Below are positions 1-11,029 of a stretch of DNA of 64,000 nt, in pieces. The stretch covers positions 19,301,507 through 19,365,506 of the forward strand of contig CM046347.1 of NCBI GenBank assembly GCA_025403435.1, in the 5' to 3' direction. The DNA is from Artocarpus heterophyllus (Eukaryota > Streptophyta > Magnoliopsida > Rosales > Moraceae). The position numbers and the translations under genes are program-made. The stretch's first letter is position 1, and each line of letters opens with the position of its first letter. Under the pieces are notes generated by a model. That model searched no databases. It was not told where the DNA came from and saw only the letters and a list, made by a program, of their open reading frames with translations.

Positions 1-534
1 ATCTTGGATATTTGGGGTTAAAAAAAGAGGTGTGAGAAAAGGTGAGGAACATGTTAATCATGTTAACACTTCACGTACGTTTTGCTGGGTTTCACTTGAC
101 GATCATTCTTCCTCACTAGATGATCTTACTGGTTTGAAATGTCAAGGTGTGTGTCTGCTGTTGAAAAATTATCCAAATGCCTTCAAGTTGTGAGTTATGT
201 CAATTTAAAAAATTTATACTCACACACATACACTTTGAAAGTTCATGAGTTGAATTGCTTCTGATACAGGTTGAATGATAATGTGAAGTGTTTTATGCTG
301 ATAAATTGACGAAATTAAATTTGAAAAACACTTGTCTTTTATGACTATGCAATCGTGTTTTAACATTGGAAACATTTGATACGGTATATGTACACTCCAT
401 GCTAATTTTTTTCTGTGCACACACTTAGCACTTTCACCCACAGATCAACACCTGAAATCAACATTGTTCTCTTATGAGTTGACAGCTTGTGCACACACTG
501 CACCATCACACGTTAATGTTGCTACAACTTTTTT
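1..534. other. Unassigned AT-rich flank
   Basis: No coding, RNA or transposon signature is recognisable in this stretch. It is AT-rich with only short chance reading frames on the minus strand. It is the sequence into which the CACTA-like element that begins at 535 inserted. The last three bases before that element (TTT, 532-534) are the left copy of its target duplication. Confidence 0.5.
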
Positions 535-589
535 CATTACAATAAATTTGAGATTATACGACCTTTATTTAATGACATTTTTTCAAAAA

Positions 590-830
590 CCATTGTAATA
601 AAGGAAAAAAACGCATGGAGTTATGCCTACGAAGACGAAAACCCTCGTGAAATGGGTGGCATATACCACGATAGCTTTTTAAAAAACCGTCGTGGTAAGC
701 CGAATCTACCACGATGGTTTTTTGAAAAACCGTCGTGGTAGATTCGGCACATACCACGATGATTTTTTAAACTGTCGTGGTAGGAGGCATATTATACGAT
801 GGTTTTTACAAAAACCGTCATGAAAGATTG
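590..830. repeat. CACTA subterminal hairpin repeats, left
   Basis: At least four palindromic units of roughly 30-34 bp lie between about 662 and 826. Each has the form ACCACGAtGGTTTTTT followed by AAAACCGTCGTGGT. Such subterminal repeats are the transposase binding array of En/Spm-type elements. The units differ by a few bases, which indicates age. They mirror the array at the right end. Confidence 0.75.
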
Positions 831-1089
831 GTCAACGAAAATTAAAAAGCCCGCTCTTACCACAATCAATGAAATTTTAAAAGGCCCGCTCTTTCTCTCT
901 TACTTATTCGAATTAGCACTCAAACTCAACCCTTTTCTCTCTAAACCCAATCCTACCTTTCTCTCTCTAACCCTCAAGTCCTTTCTTTCTCTACCACTAC
1001 CATCGCCACTATCATCTTTGCCTCAATCCAACATGCTGCCGTTAGCCTTAAGGCCTCCACAACCTAAGAGCTCGTCACCATCCCTCATT

Positions 1090-1585
1090 TGTGAAGGTTC
1101 TTCTCTTCAAATGTCTTCTGTTTAAGCTTGTCGCCTCCATGAACCCACCATGGCCCATGTCCGACCACCGTTTAGTAAAATTTCGTTTCTTTTTTTTATT
1201 ATTTATTTTTAAAAAAAAAAAATTTACTTATATAATTTTAGTTTTAATTATTTATGGTTTGTATATTTGTTTGTATATGTGATGCTCACTACAGTTTGAT
1301 GAACTCTCTAAGTGTTCTTCTCTTTGAGCTCATTACCTCCATGACCTCTGCCATTGCCCGCCTCCAACTGCCATTTGGTAACTTTCTATTTCTTTTTTTA
1401 TTGTTTAGTTTTTTTTAATTTTTAGTTATATTGTTTTAGTTTTAATTATTTTATGGTTTTTGTGAACTAATTTGTTTTAGTTGTTTAATTGTAACTTTAT
1501 TTTAGTTTTAGCTTTAATTACTTTCTATGTATTTGTGTATGTGTTTGTATATGTGATGCGTACTACACGTTTAATGAAAATCCTC
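1090..1585 (+). repeat. Imperfect tandem duplication inside the CACTA element
   Basis: Two diverged copies follow one another, about 1094-1290 and 1305-1585. Shared landmarks in the same order are GTTCTTCTCTT, a CCTCCATGA segment, a T-rich tract with TTTTAGTTTTAATTATTT, and TTTGTATATGTGATG followed by CTCACTAC or CGTACTAC. The second copy is longer because of an extra AT-rich stretch. No protein is recognisable in either copy. Confidence 0.55.
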
Positions 1586-1680
1586 TATGACCATCATAGC
1601 AATTATTTATATTTTTTGTTGCTTAAAACTCACTAGCAATCAGAGCCTTGTACTTGTGGATAATATATAGGATTGGCCAT

Positions 1681-2303
1681 TGTTGATGCTTACCGCTGTC
1701 CGGTGTCGGATCAACACCCACGTGTGACTATACACCTTCTGACCTCCTCTTAAGCTTGCCCCTGGTCGGGAATGAGTACCTGCGAGAGGGATGATTCGGA
1801 GAAATGGGGTTAGTCAATAGACAAGGGCTCTCCGATGCTCAAGGCAAGTATTGCTCGGCAGAGGTCGGCAGCTAATTAAGTGAGAAGAGGTCTCTCTCTC
1901 TAAAACGTCATAAATGCATCCTATTTATAGGCCACCAGCTGGATCGGGTGTAAGATGGGTTTTACCCATTACCCAAGTGTCACATCAAAGTGTATCAAGC
2001 AATAAGTGACAAGTGTCGCGTCCATTGTCCAATGGATTGGACTCTATCGGACGGCAGCACGTCTGCCTGGCGTTGGCCTACAAGGATGGGTAGTGACGTA
2101 TTATGATGAATAGCATGGCCCGGCCCGAGCTACTGTACATCCCCGAGGTGGCAGCCTTCTTGGGGGTGTGCCCTCAGATAAATGGAAGGCACCTCGGGAA
2201 GAAGCATAAGTCGTCGAGTCGGGCGGTAGCCTATGTCTGTCGAACTGAGTTGTCGACCACCAAGTTAGGGTCCTCGGTGGCGGCGCCGAGCTTACCCTCA
2301 ACA
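1681..2303 (-). mobile_element. Solo LTR nested in the CACTA element
   Basis: This is a 623-bp segment that starts TGTTGA and ends TCAACA, a 6-bp terminal inverted repeat of the TG..CA type. It is flanked by GCCAT (1676-1680) and GCCTT (2304-2308), a 5-bp target duplication with one mismatch. It is clearly richer in GC than the host element. A canonical plant TATA box (CTATAAATAGG) reads on the minus strand near 1920-1932, so I place the LTR on the minus strand with modest certainty. No internal retrotransposon domain is present, so it is a solo LTR left by LTR-LTR recombination. Short reading frames across it are chance. Confidence 0.65.
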
Positions 2304-2349
2304 GCCTTCTCGTTGGAAATTAGAAATTTTGGTAATTTTTTTTGCTGAT

Positions 2350-2660
2350 GACTATCTTCCATGATGGTTTTTACAAAAACTGTCGTGGAAACTATACTTT
2401 TCATGACGGTTTTTACGAAAACCGTCGTGGAAGGTAGAAATTAACCAAGATTAAAAACCATCATATAATCTATACATTCCATGATGGTTTTTTAAAAAAC
2501 TATCATAGTAGCCTTCTATAGAACACACTTAATACCTACAATTAGCGGCATTCTATGATGGTTTACCATCGTGAAAAGTCTCTTTGGTACCAGGATAGAC
2601 GATTTCACGGCGGTTTTTTGACCGTCGTGATTGCTTTACACAACGATTTTAAACCGTCAT
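2350..2660. repeat. CACTA subterminal hairpin repeats, right
   Basis: About five palindromic units (near 2359, 2400, 2479, 2552 and 2604) carry the same ATGACGGTTTTT / AAAACCGTCGTG arms as the left array. They stop about 25 bp before the CACTA terminus at 2683. Confidence 0.75.
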
Positions 2661-2683
2661 GTAATCCTCAATTTTTACTAGTG

Positions 2684-3016
2684 TTTGTTTTGTTGAATGT
2701 GCACACAGTACTTACCAATAGTGTTTTTGATCATGCTGAGTGACACATGGCAGATTGATCTCATCAAACTTTTAATTGCTCACCATGTGCAAATGAAAAG
2801 ATTTGAGATTTTGAAAGATAATATTCAAAAATTAAAATCTCATCCATTTTTAATTCAAATCTTAAACTTGAGATTTAATTTAAAAATCGAATCTTTATCT
2901 CCTTTAAATACCCCATTGAATTTCTAAGGTTTCATTCGAGTTTATTTCCTCATTCAAAGGCCCCTCTTTCTCTCTTATGTTCTTCATTCTATAACTCTTT
3001 CTCTAGAGAATTTGCT
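2684..3016. other. AT-rich leader before the transposon-protein pseudogene
   Basis: No gene is visible. A TATA-like TTTAAATACCCC occurs at about 2904-2915, followed by a CT-rich stretch and then the decayed reading frame that starts near 3017, so this may be its former 5' leader. I did not find a primer binding site or an upstream LTR here. Confidence 0.3.
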
Positions 3017-4041
3017 TTGTTCACTTTGGTTTATCCCTCCTTGGACTACGACGTGGCATCCAAAATCTCCAAGAAATCCACCATTGACATCAACTCTTCT
3101 GACATGCATCAAGATCAACTATCAGTCGAAGGAGAACCATCTCTCACCGTGACCAAAAACCCATCAAAAGCAGAGAAAAAGAAGGAAAAGGAGAAAAAAA
3201 GAGAGATGCCACTTCAAAGAATGAAAAGAATCCTACAAAGAAATCCAAAAAAGTCAAAAAGAGAAGTCAAAGAATCTGATTTCGAGTGAGTTAAACAAAC
3301 AGATGAGGAAAAAGAACTAGTGTTACCATAGTAGGACCCAGAGACAATAGAGTTCAACGAAGAAATTAACAAACCGATTCTTACCTTGGGTAGAGCATCA
3401 ATCAATCCTACTTCTTATAAGTTTGTATCTAAAGAAATTGAGAATTGGTTTCATGAAAAGATTCATGTAAGAGCTATAGTTCCTGAAATTAGGGTTAAGT
3501 TAAAAAATTTTGAGGAATTTGATTTGAAAACCATTCTTCAAAAAGTAGGGTTTATAAAAACTATCTCTCATTCATTAAGTCCCTCACTCAATCTGGGTAA
3601 AGAATTCTACTCGAATATGAACTCTAGGATTGTTGAGGAATTCAACTATTTTTAGTATAGTGTTTACTTAAAAGGGAGTCTTATAGATATCTTGAGTGAA
3701 TGAATTAATCAGTTTTTGGAATTACTAATATTGAGCCTTTTGTAAAATTGGATAAGATAGTAAGTATTGGTGATGGTAGCCAATGAGTTAATGGGTAGGA
3801 AGACCACTTTTATTAGGAAACTAACCAAAGCCATGCTTAGTGAAAAGTACAAGATCATACACAGAATCATCATGAACAATTGGTATCTTGCCACACATGT
3901 TACCACCACCTCAAAAACAAGGCTCATTTTATGTTTGTTATGGGCACAAGTCTCTATCTGAACTTTGGAAAGCATCAGGGACAGGCGATTGCTGAGGGCA
4001 CCCATAGAGGACTAGATAAGAAAATTTTTTCATTCTCTTGT
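3017..4041 (+). pseudogene. Decayed 'putative plant transposon protein' ORF, 5' part
   Basis: One frame runs from about 3017 to 3930 with in-frame stops (near 3287, 3344, 3656, 3704 and 3743) and then a 1-bp shift near 3930-3950. It has a basic Lys/Glu-rich N-terminus (about 3150-3285). The globular part shows a KEFYSNM segment, YLKGSLIDI followed by a stop and INQFLE, then SEKYKIIHRIIMNNWYLATH, and (after the shift) YLNFGKH. This order resembles the family commonly labelled 'putative plant transposon protein', found in plant transposable elements. Function is unknown. No clear ATG start is visible, so the 5' end is uncertain. The ORF is interrupted at 4041/4042 by a solo LTR and resumes at 5995. 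Family assignment is from remembered motif order and is moderate. Confidence 0.55.
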
Positions 4042-5994
4042 TGTTTGAATAATTGGTTTGATGATACAATAGAATATTAAAAATTTTTATGAAATACCCA
4101 GGAAACTAACTCATGATGCTATAAACAATAAATTAAATCTAATTTAACGTACAAGTTGGAGACCAGAAATAGTACTTTTGACCGAAAAATTCTTCATGAA
4201 AGAATATCTCTTGTCAAATCTTTAGTGTTATTCTCTTCTTTCAGATCGTTGTGTGTGTGGGCACAACCCTGAAATCTCCACCACAACTACACTCTTTCCA
4301 GCTACTAAAGCACTCTAGAAATTAGGATACCTAAAAGTGAGTAATCCAAGCTTTTGTCTCTAATTTGCACTTAGGCAGTCTTAAAATAAACGAAGACAAA
4401 AGGCCTCTATTTATAGAAGTAGTAAGAAGAGTCAGATGTCTATTAGGATTAGAAGATAAATTTTTCTCTCTATACCTTTAGTTGGTGCCACCTTTAGGAG
4501 ATTTATCTTTAAAAATTTTAACCAATCATAGTGTAGAAATTTGTGATTATCTATATCATCCAAGATAAGTCCAATTCAAGCAATTCAATTTAAATTAAAA
4601 TTCCAATATTAAAGCTAATTATATAATTTAAATAATTGTAAATAATTATTCTTTATCCAAATTCAAATTCAACAATGATTTAAATTAATTATTCAAATAC
4701 AAATTTATATAATTAATTATCCACAAACAAATTACCAAATTGAATAATTATTTTCTAGAATTAATTAAATGATTAATTCTTTGAAAAAATGTATATATTG
4801 GCACCACTAATAGTGTGCCTTGCGACTACTATAGTCTAATCTAGAACTGTGGCCCACACGCCCCGTCAGGCTCAATGGCCCGACTCGCGTATACTTTTGT
4901 TTTACTTGTAATAACCCAAACTTGCCCAATTTGTCATAAAGGAATTCGTGAGCTGACATTGGGACCCAATGGACATATATTATCAAGCTCCACTAATAAC
5001 AAATAAATTAATCCCTTATTAACTTTAGTGTCTCTTTACTATAGACCTAAAGCTACACTACTGATAATAGATTATATTACGAGACTCTTGAAATATAAGT
5101 CTTCTCCACGACATTTCATATTATGCATATCCTCATAGGTTAAACATAATCGGGGAAGGACTTAGTTCTACTTTACCTTTTGATTATTTTATCTCAGAGT
5201 TCTATTATTTCAACATCGAAAAATTCATTCCTTTTATAACATATACAAAAGGAATATCATCCAGTTACCAAATGTATTCAAATGACCGAGACCTCGTTAT
5301 ATTTTTCAATACCCATATAATGCCTTTGAAAGGATAACATTAAATCTTTGTTAGAAAGCTATGGATTTTATGTCTATAGATTATGCTCCCATCGAATATA
5401 GGTTACCCCTCCAATGTACCAACAATGGTGCCTTCATTCATCGAAATTCTTGCTTTTGGCATATCAAAAAATACAAGCTACAAACATGGAGTAATGAGTT
5501 CACTTCAGGATTAAGCTAACATATAAATGGCTATCAAAGAGAATTGACTTAAGTTAAGCAGAATTACCATTAAATCAATTCAATTTTAGGTCTAGTCCAA
5601 TGTGCGACCGCCTTTTGGTCTACCATACCAATGTACCTCCTATAGAGTCAATCTGCTCCGATGAACAAGATAAGCCGTCTCCTTAATTGGACATAGTCCC
5701 CATTACAACCTTAGCATGTATAAAGTGTTTAGCTCTATACATAGGCTGTGAACTATCTAATTTACTATTAATCTCTGAATCGGTTCTTTTCCACATATAA
5801 ACTCTGTATATGCCCAATTCTACGATTTGATTCTAATAGTCATAGATCACAAATTTGCTAATATATAATTATTAATATGATAGTAATATGAGTACCATTA
5901 TTAATACATGTAATATTCACATTATTATTTATTTTACCAAAAATGTCATAAATACAACTAAAGTATTTATTCCTCATGACACTTGATTCTAACA
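4042..5994 (-). mobile_element. Solo LTR (1953 bp) interrupting the pseudogene
   Basis: The segment begins TGTTTGAA and ends TTCTAACA on the plus strand and is flanked by identical 5-bp copies CTTGT (4037-4041 and 5995-5999). Taking out the insert plus one CTTGT (1958 bp) rejoins the flanking reading frame without a shift, which fixes both boundaries. A canonical TATA box (CTATAAATAG) reads on the minus strand near 4405-4416, leaving about 370 bp of R/U5, so the LTR points to the minus strand and starts TGTTAGAATC at 5994. No coding domain is present. The superfamily cannot be told; the TGTTAGAA start would suit a Copia-type LTR. Confidence 0.75.
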
Positions 5995-6901
5995 CTTGTC
6001 TAATTCACAGCATGGCCATTGATCAGGGGATAAGACTATACAAACACAAAGGCCAGATTCACATGCATGCCTTACTGAATTCAACTAGTTTTAAATCCTC
6101 TAAATTATGTGAATCGTCCATTTAGCTAGCCAAAACTTCTATTGCACATGCCTTGTACAAATAGCTCGAGATGAAGATAGCTAGTTTAATAGCTAGTGTT
6201 AAGAAGAAGTAGGAACTTGATGAAAAATTTAGCCTAGATCCCTTGACTAACATTGGAAAGCTTGTAAAGGAGTTCAGTCAGCATCTTAATAAGTTGATGA
6301 AAGAGAACAAGGAGATGAAATTAGGTGTAGGCATGCTACAAGATATTGTTATGAATTATCTCAAAGTTTCTACTACAACCTTCACTACAAAAGCACAATA
6401 TTTGAACAACCATCTCTTCCTCCAGCTCAAGAAAAGAAGGAGGCTGTTGTTGCTGAGAAAAATGAAGAAGCTACAGCTACTAGAAAGAAGACAAAAGAGG
6501 AAACTAAAGATGAAGGGTCGGATGAAGAAATAGATAAAGAATGCTTAAGCTCTAAAGAAGAAGGAAGTGAAGAAGAATTTATTAAAAGCTAGGCTGACAA
6601 AACAAAAACTAACCAGTTTGTTATGATTGTAACTAAACCTTCACAGTAGGTACCTCTTCTATCAAAAGCTAAACAGAAAGAAGAATCCAGCTTTGAATCA
6701 GAAGAGGATGTTTGGAGAAGAATCAGGTTCAGATGAAGAAGGGGAATCACCTAAACAAGAGAAAGCTATACAAACAACCACTGCTCCAACTTCCTCTATG
6801 TAGATCATTCCATCTTCTTTACAATTAGAGCAGATAGTACTAGCACAAAAGACAACAAAGACCATGAAGACCACTGGAGTTCCAACCATCAAGCAATCCA
6901 A
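5995..6901 (+). pseudogene. Decayed 'putative plant transposon protein' ORF, 3' part
   Basis: This continues the frame broken by the LTR at 4042-5994. It reads LIHSMAIDQGIRLY, then an alpha-helical segment around SLIASVKKK-stop-ELDEKF and KLVKEFSQHLNKLMKENKEM (about 6200-6320). After a frameshift near 6390 comes a Lys/Glu-rich acidic tail (PAQEKKEAVVAEKNEEATAT, 6420-6600). In-frame stops occur near 6124, 6163, 6211 and 6591. A coiled-coil and acidic C-terminus is usual for this family. The frame is non-functional. It belongs to an LTR element whose polypurine tract and LTR follow at 7270-8502. Confidence 0.5.
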
Positions 6902-7269
6902 ACACTTGAATTTATTTCTTTTGTTTATTTCTGCTATTATTTCTCATGCCAAGACAATTATTTGCTTATTTGGTTATCATTTAGGTTTTTTTTTTCCTTT
7001 CTACTCCTTATTTAGATGTTTTGTTTTGCATTTGCATTGACCTTCTTGTGTCAAAAAAGAGGAAAACTAACCAAGGGGAGAATTCTTGTTTAGGGGCAGT
7101 AGATTATTTTTTTCAAGGGAATTTTAACTTTTTCAATATCGGAGATATTTGGTTCAGAATTATTTATTCTGCTCTAATCGTGATTGCTTTAACTATGTTC
7201 ATTGACATGAGATGTGTGTACAGTCTAACTCTGTTTTATGGGTCTTGTGTTTTGATCCCAAGGAAGTCA
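6902..7269 (+). other. 3' non-coding spacer before polypurine tract
   Basis: This is T-rich sequence between the acidic tail of the pseudogene and the polypurine tract. A 120-residue frame from 7021 crosses the LTR boundary and shows no recognisable domain, so I treat it as non-coding. Confidence 0.4.
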
Positions 7270-7280
7270 AAGGGAGAGAT
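7269..7280 (+). other. Polypurine tract (PPT)
   Basis: AAAGGGAGAGAT lies directly before a TGTTAGGG LTR start at 7281. This is the position and composition expected for the plus-strand primer of an LTR retrotransposon. Confidence 0.6.
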
Positions 7281-8502
7281 TGTTAGGGTTTTTGGAACCC
7301 TACACATGGGCAACTTACATGTGTATTTTGAATTGACTTCATGGAACCAAAAAGGTTTAAATTTTAATTTCCTTTTTTGCTAATTTGGTCACATTATCTC
7401 ATCATTATGTGCTAAGACGTGGTTATTCGAATTTGAAGAAGTTTCAATATAAAATTATGATTAATTTAGTTGGTTGCTTATGTGGCAAGTTATCTTGCTT
7501 CTTGTTTTAATTCAAATTATGTGTGATTATAAATAAAAAAAATATTCTTTGAATAATCCGAATGGTGTTGGTTGGAGATGGTATGGCATTTATAATCGAA
7601 ATTGTGCAAGATTTTATCACCTTTCTTTTGAATTTAAAGTTAAGTTAATTTAGACTTAGTTATATATAGATTAATTTAATATATTAACTTAACAATATAT
7701 GTAAGTTCTATAGAAATTTTTTTTTCAAGATAAACTCGAAATTCTTTTGAGTTTTAAATTTCAAAGCTAATAGATTTCATATGCAGTTTCAAATTATTTT
7801 AAATTGCATTAGTTTAGCAGTTTGTATAAACAACTTGCAAAGATAGCTGACATGGCAACACCAGGAAGATCGCACATAGTTAACATAGCCATTTCTAGAA
7901 CTTCAGTTTAGTGAGATTTAAGCTTATCCTTAGCAATTGAGTTCTATCACTTTGTTGAATCAGTTAAAATTCAACCCTAGGGTCAAGAGGATGTATTAGA
8001 CACTTCCTATAACTAGGCTTCACTTATTGAAAGAAGTTGAACTGTGACTTATGAGTTAGAGCTTTAGTGTGAGAGAAAAACTCAAGTGAAATACCTGAAG
8101 TATTTTTAGACTCCATAGTATAGCTCTCATTCCTGTGATGTCTTAGTTCTTTCATTCAAATCCAAAAGAACTGAGGAGGAGGTCTTCGTGGATTAAAGGC
8201 TCAGAGTACGTCAGTTAGATCAAAGGTGAGCAAAGACGGCTTGGAGTAGGGAGAGGAGTTTCAAGGTGTGCGAGTGGTAGAAGGAGTATTGTGGATTTCC
8301 AGTTGGTGTAGATACTAGACTTTCCTGTAATTCTAGATCTTGTAAACATAATTTGGTATGGTGAATCCTTTTTATCCCTTGTGTGAGGTAGAACTTGTGG
8401 TTTTGTCCCGCAAGGATTTTTAGCCATGCTAAAGAACCAATATCATTGTGTTCAATATTTTTATTTTTGCAATTTCCATTACATAGCTTTAGAATTAATT
8501 AT
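7281..8502 (+). mobile_element. 3' LTR, truncated at its 3' end
   Basis: The LTR starts TGTTAGGGTTTTTGG directly after a polypurine tract. Its distal part (about 8300-8450) has a dense G/T-rich block with TTTTGTCCCGCAAGGA, the sort of R/U5 sequence seen in plant LTRs. No CTAACA terminus matching the TGTTAG start is found. The sequence stops where the LTR of the minus-strand gypsy element C begins at 8503, so C probably inserted into or replaced the end of this LTR. Confidence 0.55.
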
Positions 8503-10990
8503 TGTAATACCCCTCAAGCTAACAAATAAGCTCTTGGAAAGCTTATTTAGTTAGGATAAAGAGTATTAACCTTTCATTTTACATTATAAATGTTATGGTT
8601 TACTTAAAATATTTGTTACATTATAGAAGAGTTTCACTCACTTCCTTATTTACAACAAATACAATATTTCAAAATAAGATGTGCAACATATGGTCACATC
8701 CAAAGTTAGTAATATATCTATTTACAAAACCATAATAGAGCTGCTAAGTTTGACAAAATAGAGTTCCAAGATATGTTTCAAAAGCTGCTCTAAAACATGG
8801 CATATGAACAAATCTTTATCTGGCAGCTCTGATACTTGCCCAACCGCTAATCCTATACATCCTTACTTGCATCATAAGAACTATAATGAGCTAAAAGCTC
8901 AATAAGTTGAAACTAATGCATGAACATAAACATCAAACACGAATGCAATTAGATATTTTCTTTTATCACTTTTCTTTCAACAATCCTTTCTTCTTTTGGT
9001 TAGCTTGGAGTGTGGTACTTAACTAATAATGATAGGTCGAAGTTTTTAGAACTTGTTCATCATTTTGGCAAATGTAACAATAATAATACGAAGTTTCCAT
9101 TTGGTCTTTAGACCTCAGGTATTTGCTGTATTCAGTCTCAGTCTTTGTGGCTTTTTATATATTGGTTTTTCAACTTCAAAGTATTCACCACCCTTTGTTG
9201 GGTCCGCCGGTCCCACCTACATCCTGTGTCTACCCAACCACCAATTAAGCACCATACCCCATTTTTGTTAAAACCTCACTCCCTTTTTAAATCATATCAC
9301 ATGTCTTAATGTAAATGTCATGAATCATGAATGCATTTTAATAATCTATATCATTTCCAAATAATAACAATCCAGTCAATGCACCTTAAAGCATATCATG
9401 ACATAGTTCTTCTGATGCAGTAAAAAGTAGTTTCTACTTACCTCAAGTCTAATTTACATTGAATGAAAGATCAGTCCTCTTAGAAGATAAAATGTGCTAA
9501 AAAGCCTAAAATCGTAAATATGTGTACCCTTCAATTCCTTAATAAACCAACTAATTGGATTATGTTATAAGTTCATATTTCAATGGTTTTGCATTAATTA
9601 AAATACAAAATGGGCTAAGCACCAAAATGTCACAATGCACACTTTTGGTCAAGGAACATGCTACATTACTAAAATGATGATTAAACATGGAGATAAAATG
9701 TTCAATCATCTCAACAAACATTCATTTAAGCTCATTCCTACTACAAATTATATTATGTCAAACACACTCTTTCTAGCCAAAGTCAGGTCTTCAATAAATA
9801 ACTAACATTCCCAAAAATTAAATATCATTAAAGGAAAGACATAATCTTTATAAAAATAGCCTAAGACATGAGAATCAAGCATCGTATAAATTTGATATTC
9901 CACTTGACCTAATTTTGCGTTTTCTTTCTATAAATTTAGAAATAACATTATAACTAATTCTCACCTATCTGCAAACATTCAAAATCACTTAATAAATACT
10001 TAGGATCAATAGAAATAAAGGAAATAACCAAATTCCACAAGATTTCCAATTGTCCAAAGAAACTATCTTAACTAGCGTAGTTTGAGCTCAAATTTGGCTT
10101 AGCTTATTTTTTCTACATCTATAACCATATATATTAGAAAATAACTTCATTTTATCATAAGAAACATAAACATAGACGTTACCTTATAGGGCTTGAAATT
10201 AGGACTCCATTGGAGGTCAAAAATAGTTGATTTTCAAGCTCACAATGGTGAGAACTTGGCCTGATTTGTATAACCCAAATTTCTACAATCTTTTTTATGT
10301 TTTTGTGATCTTAGGACATGGAAAATGGAGAGAAAGAAATGGGGAGAGTGCTGGACATTTTTGGGGCTGTTAAGGAGGATAAGAAGCAAAAATAGAGTTT
10401 CTAGGGCACTTGACTTAGTCAAAAGGAGGTGGGTTGAAGGAGGAGATGGCTTGGGAGCTTTTGCAATCTTTTTCTAGGGTTTGATATGTAGAAAGAGTGC
10501 TGAATAAGAAAAGAATTCAGCTAATAGTTACCCAATTAAAATCATGTTCAAATAAATGCAACTTAATTTTCTATAACCTAGTCAACCAACCAATCAAATT
10601 CCACCCTTTTGCATACTTTTAATTCTAACAAATTCTAGCTATTTTTAAGGTATTAATAGGAAAAATAATTAGTTTAGAATGCATTTAAAATGAAAAAACA
10701 CTTTTCAATCAATTCGTAACCGTTTAGAACACCAATTTTTCTTACCGAGAAACCAAGTTTTTCATTGCAATTAGAACTTTTTAAAAACATGTTAGATCAT
10801 ATATTAATAATTCAATGTCATATTTATGAATTTAAGCACGTTTATGAATAATTCAATCTTAAAAATAATAAGTACTCATGCTCGTAAGATATGCTTTCTA
10901 TAACTTGTAATTTAATAACGGGTGTTCATTAAATGTATAGATATGCAAGATGCTTATTACTAGCTAATTGTGAGTTAATTAGGCATTATA
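8503..10990 (-). repeat. 3' LTR of minus-strand gypsy element C
   Basis: On the minus strand this 2.49-kb segment begins TATAATGCC at 10990 (TG decayed to TA) and ends GGGGTATTACA at 8503, giving TGTAAT/ATTACA-type ends. It lies right after the polypurine tract of element C (minus strand, about 10993-11004) and the conserved TTGAGGATGAAA dyad (11007-11027). Inside, near 10200, is a block that looks like leader plus splice donor, in the same relative place as in the LTR of element D. Boundaries rest on the ends and the polypurine tract; no second LTR copy was found for confirmation. Confidence 0.55.
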
Positions 10991-10992
10991 AT

Positions 10993-11004
10993 CCTCTCCT
11001 TTTT
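10993..11004 (-). other. Polypurine tract of element C
   Basis: On the minus strand AAAAGGAGAGGA abuts the LTR start at 10990. The TTGAGGATGAAA dyad lies just upstream at 11007-11027. Confidence 0.5.
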
Positions 11005-11029
11005 ATAAAATTTCATCCTCAAAATTTGA

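Larger units (their letters stand above)
535..2683. mobile_element. CACTA-like (En/Spm) non-autonomous DNA transposon
   Basis: The right end, read inward on the minus strand, is CACTAGTAAAAATTGAGG. The left end begins CATTACAATAAATTTGAG, a decayed copy of the same terminal inverted repeat. Both ends are flanked by TTT (532-534 and 2684-2686), matching the 3-bp target duplication made by CACTA transposases. Subterminal hairpin-like repeats built on ACCACGACGGTTTTT lie inside both ends, as is typical of this superfamily. No transposase reading frame is visible, so the element is non-autonomous. After subtracting the nested solo LTR (1681-2303) and its target duplication, the CACTA body is about 1.5 kb. 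The CATTA left end (instead of CACTA) suggests it can no longer move. Superfamily assignment is strong; the family is unknown. Confidence 0.8.

Noticed and set aside
799..1282. Frames of 63-108 codons inside the CACTA element as a captured gene
   Set aside because: Low-complexity Ser/Leu/Pro and poly-Phe/Lys content over a tandem duplication; no recognisable domain.
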